Part shown: positions 25,379-33,278 of the stretch, one piece after another
Numbering within the stretch: the first letter of the stretch is position 1
Layout of the letters: each line of letters begins with the position of its first letter
Source: Bremerella sp. TYQ1
Lineage (GTDB): Bacteria; Planctomycetota; Planctomycetia; Pirellulales; Pirellulaceae
Assembly: GCF_020150455.1 (NCBI RefSeq)
Contig: NZ_CP083740.1
Coordinates: forward strand, 6,035,001-6,099,000
DNA: 64,000 bases
Direction: 5' to 3'
Program-made: the position numbers and the translations under genes
The notes under the pieces: model-generated
What the model was told of the DNA's origin: nothing
What the model saw: the letters and a program-made list of their open reading frames with translations, nothing else
Databases searched by the model: none

Positions 25379-25824
25379 TTGAGAATCCTCCAAACTACTT
25401 CACTTACCGAAGTGCACGGGAGTAAAACACGAAGACGCCGTCCGACGTGATCCCCCGACCACGACGGCAAAACGTCGGAGGACATTACCCGATGACTTGT
25501 TAGGATCATCGGAAACCCCGCGAACCATTCCCAGATTACCCTGTTGTGAATCTGTGGTGATTACGCGGAATTTATGCGTTACAAAGCATAGGCCGTAAAA
25601 TTACCAAGCCTGGAAGCCAAGTCAAGCAGTGCGAAGGGGATTTAGAGTGTTTAGAGAAGATTTTCCGCACACCCCTCACAACCGGAAATCACACGTGCTT
25701 GACCGCAAACCCGATTCGGTTATCCGTGGAAACTTAGCACAAGAAATAGAAAATGCCTTGCAATAACGTGCATTTTCGCACCATTGCAAGGCACTAGGTT
25801 GTCTTATTAGCCGCTATTGATGGT
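25379..25824. other. Intergenic region: promoter of the CCAPEP gene and terminator of the lipoprotein gene
   Basis: About 445 bases without a supported gene. The part near 25378 carries GGAGG and should hold the promoter of the CCAPEP-1 gene. A long hairpin at 25754-25793 serves the lipoprotein gene on the minus strand. Nothing else was recognised. Confidence 0.5.
25754..25793 (-). terminator. Hairpin terminator of the 25825-26466 gene
   Basis: TGCCTTGCAAT and ATTGCAAGGCA pair perfectly over 11 bp, with an inner GTGC/GCAC stem and an ATTTTC loop. On the minus strand it is followed by a T-rich stretch (ATTTTCTATTTC). Confidence 0.75.
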
Positions 25825-26466
25825 TTAGCGGTTAAGTGTCGAAGAATGCGAGGCAGGCATTACCTGTGAGTTTTCACCGGCAGCGTTTCCACGACGCGTC
25901 AATTCCAGCTCAGCTCGCTGTTGTTGAGCCAGCATGTCCAGTGGGTCCTCGAAATTCATCACGAGGGGAGCTTCTCCCGAAAATAATTCGGTAGCCATGC
26001 CGGCAACCGCCCATCCGGAGGGTTCTTTGCGAAGGATCCAGACAATTTCGTATGTCTGACGTCGGCCAGCGTCATCGACGTCGGTCCAGTTCGACTCAAC
26101 GTGACAAATGTCTCGTGCTTCTGTCGTGTAGATCGTTTGACCGACGACAAACTTAGCTGTTGCACTTCCTGGCGGACGAACCACCATGTCGTGCTTGGCG
26201 GTTTCCAAGCGTGCTTTGGTCGTGAGCAGACGGCTTGTCGTGGCTGCATCGCCTTGGCGTAACGAGATCAGGAACAAGTCCACTACCGCTTTCGGGTTTT
26301 GGACTGCCTTTTGGACATCGTCCTGAATTTTCTCGACGACGATGTTTTCGTCGGTCGCTTCAGGAGACGTGCTGTTCTGGGCCGTATCGGATGGATTGTT
26401 CGATTGATTGCAACCAACAAGAATGGTCGCAGCCAGTAACAACCACGCGTACTTGCTTCCGTGCAT
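25825..26466 (-). CDS. Lipoprotein, hypothetical
   Basis: The 213-residue product starts at ATG 26466, 9 nt after AAGGAA. 'WLLLAATILVGC' is a signal peptide with lipobox LVGC, so the protein is lipid-anchored. A Ser/Thr/Asn-rich linker follows, then a compact alpha/beta domain: 'NPKAVVDLFLISLRQGDAATTSRLLTTKAR', with 'WILRKEPSGWAVAGMATELF' forming the last strands. This resembles NTF2-like/SnoaL-type folds used as lipoprotein stress sensors, but no family is assigned. A Gln/Ser tail ends the protein. The neighbouring ATPase gene is on the same strand 123 bases upstream. Confidence 0.65.
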   Translation of the reverse strand: MHGSKYAWLLLAATILVGCNQSNNPSDTAQNSTSPEATDENIVVEKIQDDVQKAVQNPKAVVDLFLISLRQGDAATTSRLLTTKARLETAKHDMVVRPPGSATAKFVVGQTIYTTEARDICHVESNWTDVDDAGRRQTYEIVWILRKEPSGWAVAGMATELFSGEAPLVMNFEDPLDMLAQQQRAELELTRRGNAAGENSQVMPASHSSTLNR

Positions 26467-26589
26467 GACGCTTAATTCCTTACTGATAATTCGCACCGCG
26501 GCAGCCATTTGCTGCCCGGCTTTAACGGAGAACAGTTGGGAATTTCCCAAAACAGGGAAGAAGTGTCAACGTCGATTTTTGGTCAATTA

Positions 26590-28089
26590 CTAACCGGCCC
26601 CAAGTCCGCGATCAAACGCGTCTTGTTCGCGAAGGTACACCGCCAAAGTCGACTCGAACGTCTGGCTGGAAATCTTGTAGCTCGGATCCTGGTCGGTGTA
26701 GTTGTTGCAATGGGCAACCAGCAAACGATACAGGAACTTGAACAAATGTCGCGGCACGCGAAGCTGGCGAAATGCCTCGAAAATACGTTGTTTCGAGATA
26801 CTTTCGTCAAACATGTCCTGCAGGGAAGGGGCCTCGCCGTTGGAGACTGCCTGCACGCGAGCACTTGCGACGTCGTACAGTGCTTCGCTTGTCCACTGCA
26901 GCGACGGAATCATGTTCTGCTTGTCGAGACGTGCTCGTTGATAGAACTCTTTGTTCTCGCGTTCAACGAACTGCTGCAGTTCAATTGGCAGCAGCAGTTT
27001 CACGCCGATGCCTGATTGCTTGAGGAATTTGTTGTCGAGCATCGGCCAAAGCAGCAGACGCATCAGTTCCGGTGAGCCGTTGATTAGATGGGGTTCGTCC
27101 ACTCGGTCGACAATCACAATAATCCCAGTCACATCCAGGGATCGCAGAATGCCGTTGAACTTGTTCAGCATCGCATAGCGATCGTCGGTGCGAGGGTGCA
27201 TCGGCAACGGCTGCGAAGAAAGCTCGCTCATCGGAAACGTCATCAACGTGCGAGCGAGTGGAATACGTTCGTGATTGCTCACTTTCACATTTCGATAGAT
27301 TCGGTGAGCCTTCCACACGGCTCGGGTTGCTTTGATAAGCCATGGCATCCAGCCAGCGATAAACGCGATCAGGTAGAGCCACCATGGGCCGACCAGATCG
27401 CCGCGACCGATCAGCAGCGAAGCAATCACGGCCACGAGCACCACCGAGGTGACCACGCCGATTGAAAACGCTCCCCACGATTGCAGCGACCAGACGTTCA
27501 GCTTTTTACGCAGCGCAGCCCAGCGGGATTTGAACGTTTCGGTGGTCGATTCGTCGTAACAAGCGGCTAGAAGAAGCAAGTCGCGAGCCTGGTTTTTATC
27601 GAGTTTCGCAACGCTACTGTCGCTGATGTCGCAGCCTGGGGTGGCCATGCTGTTGCGGGTGCTCAAGATGCGGTCGATCAAACTGGTCACGCCAATCATC
27701 AGGATGGCGTCCATGTGATCCCACAGCATCCAACGCTTTAACGTTCGATCAGGGCGGCGACTACGTCCGATTTGGTGTTCGCGGAATCGATCGAGGTACG
27801 GATTGAAGTCGTCGTACTCGATGACGTAAACCTGTTGTGTCGGGTTTTCTCGGTTATAGCGGGCAATGTGGTCGACGATTTGTAGCCGCATAGCCGTTTT
27901 TCCGGCTCCTTTTTCACCAAACACAATCGAGGTGGAAGGATCTTGCGGGTCGCCAAATACTTTCTGCCAGGCAGGGTGATAGGTGGTATCGATGCAGCCA
28001 CTTTTGAAGACGGTGTCGGTCTGGGCGTCCTCAACGGCGAATGGGTTCGATTGAATACCGTAGTGTTCCAGGAACTGATGAATCTTCAT
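26590..28089 (-). CDS. Membrane-linked P-loop ATPase (KAP/AAA-like)
   Basis: The 499-residue protein has a Walker A motif in 'VFGEKGAGKTAMRLQIVDHI' near residue 58-77 and a Walker B in 'GIIVIVDRVDEPHL' near residue 325. Between them, about residues 215-265, two membrane helices are embedded ('GVVTSVVLVAVIASLLIG' and 'WWLYLIAFIAGWMPWLI'). This layout, a P-loop ATPase interrupted by a membrane hairpin, is typical of KAP-type NTPases. The C-terminal part ('FEAFRQLRVPRHLFKFLYRLL') looks like the lid/winged-helix region. The short N-terminus 'MKIHQFLEHYGIQSNPFAVEDA' resembles ATPases of the ExeA class ('Y-x-x-NPF'). Its cellular task is unknown; a role in the envelope or in defence is possible. 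Confidence 0.75.
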   Translation of the reverse strand: MKIHQFLEHYGIQSNPFAVEDAQTDTVFKSGCIDTTYHPAWQKVFGDPQDPSTSIVFGEKGAGKTAMRLQIVDHIARYNRENPTQQVYVIEYDDFNPYLDRFREHQIGRSRRPDRTLKRWMLWDHMDAILMIGVTSLIDRILSTRNSMATPGCDISDSSVAKLDKNQARDLLLLAACYDESTTETFKSRWAALRKKLNVWSLQSWGAFSIGVVTSVVLVAVIASLLIGRGDLVGPWWLYLIAFIAGWMPWLIKATRAVWKAHRIYRNVKVSNHERIPLARTLMTFPMSELSSQPLPMHPRTDDRYAMLNKFNGILRSLDVTGIIVIVDRVDEPHLINGSPELMRLLLWPMLDNKFLKQSGIGVKLLLPIELQQFVERENKEFYQRARLDKQNMIPSLQWTSEALYDVASARVQAVSNGEAPSLQDMFDESISKQRIFEAFRQLRVPRHLFKFLYRLLVAHCNNYTDQDPSYKISSQTFESTLAVYLREQDAFDRGLGAG

Positions 28090-28260
28090 GGATGTCCGCG
28101 TCGGGGAAGAATCGACAAAATCGTTAACGTCGACGAAAACCTGGCAATCGATCGAGTCTTCGCCGTTTTACTCCACACTAATATAGCCCTGGCTACAGAC
28201 GGGGACGATCAGGGACTCGATTTCCTACGATTTCGCGCCAGGCGTTAATTAAGTGCGCAT

Positions 28261-28296
28261 AAAAAAGGGAGGCGAACGGAAAGAATCGCCTCCCTT
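28261..28296 (-). terminator. Rho-independent terminator (minus strand)
   Basis: AAGGGAGGCGA and TCGCCTCCCTT pair perfectly over 11 bp with a 10 nt loop; on the minus strand it ends in six T residues. It follows the stop of the exported protein at 28314. Confidence 0.9.
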
Positions 28297-28313
28297 GGCT
28301 GCTTCTTAGGGAA

Positions 28314-28880
28314 TTAGGACGCCGCCTTTTTCACTTTCAGGCTCTTCACCATTTCCATGAACTTTTCTTTGTTCGCATCGACGGTTGTCGATGGACCGTA
28401 GAACTTCAGGAAGTAGTTGCCTAGCTTGTCGGTAGTGATAATCGCGGCCAGCATGGTGTAGCCTTCTTTGACTTCAGCTGGGGCGAAAGGGCCACGCTGG
28501 TCTTTGAAGTCACCCACGAGTTCGACGATGTGTACTTTCTGGTCGGCGATCGTGACTTCTTTGACCGAAGCTTCCTTGGTCATTTTCACGAACTGGCCTT
28601 TCCAGCGGTCGATGTTCGCATCGATGCTCCCTCCGGCCCCCATCAGCGTGACACGGCCAGCCGTTTCGTCCCCTTTGGCAGCAGGAACTTGCATTTCGAC
28701 GTCGATAATGCCAACGCGTGGCTTGACCGACTTCCAGCCTTCAGGGGCATCCATTTCCAGATGGCCTTCCCCGAAGGAGATCGTTTCGGAGGCCTTTTTC
28801 TCGGCCGGCTTGTCCTCGGCGACAACGGCAAAGGCAGTCAAAAGAACCAGGCCGATAGCGACCGGGGAAAAACGTTTCAT
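28314..28880 (-). CDS. Exported hypothetical protein
   Basis: The ATG at 28880 is chosen over a longer frame because AGGAG stands 8 nt upstream. The 188-residue protein has a signal peptide ('VAIGLVLLTAFAVVAEDK', cut near VVA-ED). The mature part starts with a Lys/Glu-rich segment, then 'DAPEGWKSVKPRVGIIDVEMQVP' and 'KVHIVELVGDFKDQRGPF', and ends in a Lys-rich 'SLKVKKAAS'. The pattern (amphipathic strands, 'APEGWK...') resembles small exported proteins of the 'P-x-G-W' type found in planctomycetes, function unknown. It is a single gene with its own terminator. Confidence 0.65.
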   Translation of the reverse strand: MKRFSPVAIGLVLLTAFAVVAEDKPAEKKASETISFGEGHLEMDAPEGWKSVKPRVGIIDVEMQVPAAKGDETAGRVTLMGAGGSIDANIDRWKGQFVKMTKEASVKEVTIADQKVHIVELVGDFKDQRGPFAPAEVKEGYTMLAAIITTDKLGNYFLKFYGPSTTVDANKEKFMEMVKSLKVKKAAS

Positions 28881-29148
28881 CACGTGTAGCTCCTGCAAAT
28901 GGGGGCGAATTTCAACGAGAGGGTATCTCTCATGATATCCGTAAAAGTGGGTCAATTCATCCATCTTGCCAGTTTGACGGTGGCAGACTGCAGAATTTTA
29001 CGACGAATCTAACGATTCAGTTCGGAAATTGTGCCCTGAACGTGCCGAGGATCGTCGGTCACTTACCGCGATAGTTGCTTGCGTTATCATAAACGGAATA
29101 TTTGATACCGCCGATCCGCACGCCAACGTAACGCAGCGAGCAATCCTC

Positions 29149-29697
29149 ATGGCCAAGCCTGCCAAACCGGACACTTCCCCCGACTCCGAGCATGAAGAAG
29201 AAACCGGCCCGTCTGAGATTGTCATCTCTGGCGAGTTCGGGGAATCGTGTACCGAGATTTACGAGAAAATCTTGGAAGTCCCCCTCGAAGGCGAATGCAC
29301 GCTTTACTTCGATTCCCCTGGCGGAAGCTCGTATGCGGCCATCGGTTTGGTAACGCTGCTACGGCTACGGAAGATCAACGCGACTGGTATCGTGATCGGC
29401 GAGTGTTCTTCTGCCGCCATTTGGCCCTTCGCGGCATGTAAAAAACGGTATGTAACGCCATGGAGCGTGATGCTGTTTCATCCCATGCGTTGGCAGAGCG
29501 ACGAGAATATCCCCGTGACCGAAGCAGCTGAGTGGGTTCGGCACTACCATCACTTGAATTCCGAGATGGATTCGATGCTGGCAAGCTTGTTCGGCACGAA
29601 GCAGGAATTGATCGCCGAGTGGACCCATCCTGGGCGGTTCGTCACTGGGAACGAACTTGCTGCGACTGGGCTGGCCGAGTTAATCGAGCTTTTCTGA
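29149..29697 (+). CDS. ClpP-like serine protease-fold protein
   Basis: This 182-residue protein has the ClpP/crotonase fold signature. 'EIVISGEFGESCTEIYEKIL' and 'CTLYFDSPGGSSYAAIGLVTLL' correspond to the ClpP strands 'I-x-L-x-G-x-I' and 'INSPGGSV-x-x-G'. The nucleophile position is the Ser in 'GIVIGECSSAAIWPFAACKKRYV', and the His stands in 'SVMLFHPMRW', with the usual spacing of about 25 residues. Start ATG 29149 is taken; there is no leader before it. Length is somewhat shorter than ClpP (about 200). No Clp ATPase gene is adjacent, so it may be a stand-alone or regulatory ClpP paralogue. Ends 66 bases before the next gene on the same strand. Confidence 0.8.
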   Translation: MAKPAKPDTSPDSEHEEETGPSEIVISGEFGESCTEIYEKILEVPLEGECTLYFDSPGGSSYAAIGLVTLLRLRKINATGIVIGECSSAAIWPFAACKKRYVTPWSVMLFHPMRWQSDENIPVTEAAEWVRHYHHLNSEMDSMLASLFGTKQELIAEWTHPGRFVTGNELAATGLAELIELF

Positions 29698-29762
29698 TTC
29701 ATCCTGATCTCGGTACGATAGCTGAGACTCCACTTCTCGGGCTTTTCCGGATAACCCTCCCC

Positions 29763-31082
29763 ATGCTTCGCTGCACTGTCGTACTGCTCTTGTTAACCTC
29801 TTTTGTGTTTTCCGTTGGCTGCGGATCGTCACCTCCGGCAGATCCCTACGGCGATGCGGCGACGCCGGCCGATTTCGGAGAGTTGAAGCTCTCGCAAACG
29901 GTGAACGACCCGCGGATCAAAGGGGAACTTGAGCGTTTAAAAGCTCAGCAGGCACTACCACCCCAAGTGGCCGATGCGTATCGAGATCGAACCGACGCTG
30001 TGAGCGGAGAGATGGTCACCAAGTTTCTCCGCGGGAGCGATCCGAAGTATGTCGAAGACGCGTTGATCGACAGTGCGCATTGGTGGAACCCTAAGTCGCC
30101 TGGACGCGACTTGTTAGTTTCGACGCAAGGGCAAGACTTCCTCGCCGAGTGGGATACCCAGCGGAAAGCTGGTCGCAACGTGCTGCTGCAACCGAAAGCT
30201 CGGTTTCCAGTTCATCTGGAAGAAGGCATTCTCGCCGATCCGAGTTGGACCTCCACAATGCACTGCTTGGCCCGGGCCGAACTATTGGAGGCAGCCAGGC
30301 AGGCGAGTCAAAACAACATGAGCGAAGCCGTGACAGCCGCCGCATACGCACTCGCCTATGCCGATCAGTTGAATCAGGTACCCTTCCTTCCGGCTCGGAA
30401 CACGGCGATTGCCATTCGCGAAGAAACGCTCATAACGCTCCGAGCACTGCTCAAGCATCCCGAATTTTCGGCAAAGCAACTGCGCACACTGGAGACAGTG
30501 CTCAAGCAAACCATGCAAGGCTGGCCTGAGGACAAGCAGCTTTGGATCGCCGATCGTGCGAGCGGACTGCAGTTTTTGGAAATGATTCGAGCTGGGCATC
30601 TCGCTTCGCTTCTAACCCGCGAGGAATACGATGCCATGATGGCCAATGGCGAATTCGCCAAGCTGTCCTCGAAGATCATGAAGAATCTGACCACCGATCA
30701 GGCCTTTTATTTGGACGCGATGAAGAAGATCGTCGATTTCTCTTCGCAGCCGTACCATCAGCGGGCCCAAAAGCTGGCCGCCATTACCGACGCACTGAAT
30801 GTTGCGGCGAACTCGGGAACGTACCCAACCGTTTCAGGCGACTTCCTCCTTAGCGGGATGCATGCACAGCATGCCGATATCGCCAAAGACAAATCACGCA
30901 TGATGGTATGGCTGGCCGCCGTTCAGACGGCAAACGGGCATCCGCCCAAGGAGATACCGGTCAGCGATTTCTCGGGCCAACCGATTGTTATTCAAGACGA
31001 TCCGAACCAAGTCGTAGCCAGCTTTGCTGGGTTGCCAGGCGAGATCCCAGATTTGGTCATCCCGAAGTTCCAAGAAGACTAA
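29763..31082 (+). CDS. Lipoprotein, hypothetical, alpha-helical
   Basis: ATG 29763 starts 'LRCTVVLLLLTSFVFSVGC', a signal peptide with lipobox SVGC at residue 20. The 439-residue protein then has 'SSPPADPYGDAATPADFGELKLSQTV', and a mostly helical mature part ('ERLKAQQALPPQVADAYRDR', 'EAARQASQNNMSEAVTAAAYALAYADQL'). The C-terminus returns to beta strands ('ASFAGLPGEIPDLVIPKF'). No family is recognised. It follows the ClpP-like gene by 65 bases and may share its transcript. Its stop overlaps the convergent cytochrome-type gene by 4 bases. Confidence 0.65.
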   Translation: MLRCTVVLLLLTSFVFSVGCGSSPPADPYGDAATPADFGELKLSQTVNDPRIKGELERLKAQQALPPQVADAYRDRTDAVSGEMVTKFLRGSDPKYVEDALIDSAHWWNPKSPGRDLLVSTQGQDFLAEWDTQRKAGRNVLLQPKARFPVHLEEGILADPSWTSTMHCLARAELLEAARQASQNNMSEAVTAAAYALAYADQLNQVPFLPARNTAIAIREETLITLRALLKHPEFSAKQLRTLETVLKQTMQGWPEDKQLWIADRASGLQFLEMIRAGHLASLLTREEYDAMMANGEFAKLSSKIMKNLTTDQAFYLDAMKKIVDFSSQPYHQRAQKLAAITDALNVAANSGTYPTVSGDFLLSGMHAQHADIAKDKSRMMVWLAAVQTANGHPPKEIPVSDFSGQPIVIQDDPNQVVASFAGLPGEIPDLVIPKFQED

Positions 31083-32044
31083 CGGTAGCTCTCGTGACAA
31101 AGCGTGCAGGCCTGACCGACGTCACCGGTCGCTTTGCGTGCCTCGTCGGCGTTGTTTTCTTTCACCGCTTTAACGACACGTAACGCGGCATCTTGCATCT
31201 GCTGACAAAACGTCACGTAGTCTTCGTCGTCGTAGTACTCGAAGCCTTCCTTTTGCATCGCGTGGCCAATCGCCGCGACGATTTCGGCTTCATGCAGAAT
31301 GTCTTCGATGTTGTCGTTGAACTCTGAGGCGCTCGCGGTCATCGGTTTCAAACGTTTTTGATAAGCGATTTCCAGACGCTGCATCAGTGGCGGGCGATCG
31401 GCGATTTCTTCCCAGGTTGCTTTGGGATCGGCTTCGCGAACATCTAGCGATCCGCCACGTACCAACTGTTCGAGATCTTCCGCACGAAGCTTGGCTTCTT
31501 TGAAAGAGTTGTCGGTGCCAACTTTCGAGTTGAACCCGGCCCGGGCAAAACCGTCGCGAGCGGTCAACGCGAATTCTTTCCAGCGGACGTCACCGTCGTG
31601 CTCGTCGATGATTTCAAACAGCATGGCCAGTTCGGTAAAGTCGCGGCGAGCTTCCTCGAAGCCTCCACCATTGAACTTCCGGACGTTCTGAACTGTTTCC
31701 AATAGCTGGTTGTTCAGGCGTTTAACTTCGTCCTGGATCGTTGTGGGGGAGATGATGTCGGCCCATTCGCCAGCTTCCCCACCCCCCGAGGCCGCGGGAG
31801 ATGCCATTCCGCCACCGCCACCATTGGATGCCATAGCAGGAGCCTGACGGTTTTCGCTTAAGATCGCAGGGCGTTCCCCTTCCAAGGCTTCGGCGAAAAC
31901 ATCTTTGAAGAAGATGATGTTGGTTGTGGCCCCATTGAATGTTGGTGGCTTCGCGCGGCGATCCGAATCTTGAGCGACGACCGACGAAGCGGTGACTAGG
32001 CTGCCGAGAGTTCCAATTGCAAGGGCGAGAACCAATTGACGCAT
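31079..32044 (-). CDS. Exported cytochrome c'-like protein
   Basis: ATG 32044 follows AGGAGG. The 321-residue protein has a signal peptide ('QLVLALAIGTLGSLVTASSVVAQ'). A Gly/Ser/Ala-rich linker at about 60-95 precedes a helical domain. The C-terminus ends 'ARKATGDVGQACTLCHESYR', a CxxCH haem-binding motif near the last residues, exactly as in cytochrome c' (where the haem motif is C-terminal). The helical part ('VKRLNNQLLETVQNVRKFNGG...') fits the four-helix bundle of that family but the whole is roughly twice the usual length, so an additional N-terminal domain is present. Electron-transfer or gas-binding role is likely, unproven. Confidence 0.7.
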   Translation of the reverse strand: MRQLVLALAIGTLGSLVTASSVVAQDSDRRAKPPTFNGATTNIIFFKDVFAEALEGERPAILSENRQAPAMASNGGGGGMASPAASGGGEAGEWADIISPTTIQDEVKRLNNQLLETVQNVRKFNGGGFEEARRDFTELAMLFEIIDEHDGDVRWKEFALTARDGFARAGFNSKVGTDNSFKEAKLRAEDLEQLVRGGSLDVREADPKATWEEIADRPPLMQRLEIAYQKRLKPMTASASEFNDNIEDILHEAEIVAAIGHAMQKEGFEYYDDEDYVTFCQQMQDAALRVVKAVKENNADEARKATGDVGQACTLCHESYR

Positions 32045-32153
32045 CGATGTTGCCTCCTGGGGAATAGCGTTCACAATTAGTATAACCCTGAACTGGAAAC
32101 AGGGACAGATTTTCGACACTTACGCCCCGTCTGGGCTACTTCCGGGATGAATC

Positions 32154-33263
32154 GTGACGTCTGAAGAGGAAAGACTGGCCAGCCGCCGCAATTTTTTGCG
32201 AGGAAAAATACGCTCTCAAAGCGAAGCGGAGGCGGAAGAAGCCCCAAAATCGGGTGTTCAGGTTCCTTCTTCAACCGCTCCAGGGGCCTACTTGATCGAG
32301 CTTACCAGGAAGGCGATGGCGTGCCAGTTCGAGGTTTACTTGAACGCCATGGGGCCTGGCAGCGAAACCGAAGCGGCCGTCGGCGCGCTCGATCTTGTGA
32401 CGCAGCTAGAGCAGCAGCTTTCCGCTTATCGCTATGACAGCGAGATCTGCATGTTGGGAGCGACCGCCTATCTCCGTCCCCAGAAAGTTGAACCGCGACT
32501 GTTCGCGTTGCTTCAGCTTTCCGTCCAGCTGTTTCGCGATACGCACGGAGCTTTTGATATTACGGCTGGACCGTTATCCAAAGTGTGGGGGTTCTTCGAC
32601 CGCGAAGGAAAAGTGCCCGACGAAAACGACCTGGTTGAAGCGATGCAGTCCGTTGGCAGCAACAAGCTGGAACTCGACGCTGAGAACCAAACCCTATTCT
32701 TCACTCAGGAAGGCGTGGAGCTGAACCTAGGCAGTATCGGCAAAGGGTACGCGCTGGATAGGTGCCGAGAACATTTGCTGGACGCCGAAGTGGAAGACTT
32801 TCTAGTGCATGGCGGTACGAGCAGCGTTTTAGCCAATGGAACGCGACACGATGGAACCGGGCGCGAAGGCTGGGAAGTGGGCGTTCCTCATCCGTTGCGT
32901 CCAGATCGACGAATCGGAACGGTTCACCTGAAGAACGAGGCGCTGGGGACATCCGGGGCCGCATTTCAGGTTTTCATCCACGAAGGGAAGAAGTACGGCC
33001 ACGTGCTTGATCCCCGCAGCGGACGACCAGCCACCCAAGTTTTGTCGGCAACGGTCATCGCTCCGAGTGCTGCGTTGGCGGACGCATTGGCAACCGCATG
33101 CTACGTAATGGGCCCGGAGGAAACCGAAGCTTTCCTGTCGAATTACCCCGACATTTCGGTTTTGCTCGTTCAAGCAGGCAAACGCCGAGGCTCGGTGGAA
33201 ACGATCATGCTCGGCGGAATGGAAGAACGGTTCATGCTCGCTCCCGCACCCCGAGTCGACTAG
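32154..33263 (+). CDS. apbE: FAD:protein FMN transferase (ApbE)
   Basis: A 369-residue ApbE-type flavin transferase, which attaches FMN to Thr residues of target proteins such as NqrB/C or RnfG/D. It starts with GTG 32154. After a polar head with 'SRRNFLRG' (a twin-arginine-like motif but without a following signal helix), the ApbE core carries 'ACQFEVYLNAMGPGS', 'SAYRYDSEICML', 'DTHGAFDITAGPLSKVWGFF', 'NLGSIGKGYALDRC', 'HGGTSSVLANG' and 'YGHVLDPRSGRPA'. These match the 'F-D-x-T-x-x-P-L', 'G-x-I-x-K-G-Y/A' and 'H-I-x-D-P-x-x-G' motifs, and the metal-binding His-Asp pair. No target flavoprotein operon is adjacent. Confidence 0.92.
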   Translation: MTSEEERLASRRNFLRGKIRSQSEAEAEEAPKSGVQVPSSTAPGAYLIELTRKAMACQFEVYLNAMGPGSETEAAVGALDLVTQLEQQLSAYRYDSEICMLGATAYLRPQKVEPRLFALLQLSVQLFRDTHGAFDITAGPLSKVWGFFDREGKVPDENDLVEAMQSVGSNKLELDAENQTLFFTQEGVELNLGSIGKGYALDRCREHLLDAEVEDFLVHGGTSSVLANGTRHDGTGREGWEVGVPHPLRPDRRIGTVHLKNEALGTSGAAFQVFIHEGKKYGHVLDPRSGRPATQVLSATVIAPSAALADALATACYVMGPEETEAFLSNYPDISVLLVQAGKRRGSVETIMLGGMEERFMLAPAPRVD

Positions 33264-33278
33264 CTCCGAATAGAAGGA

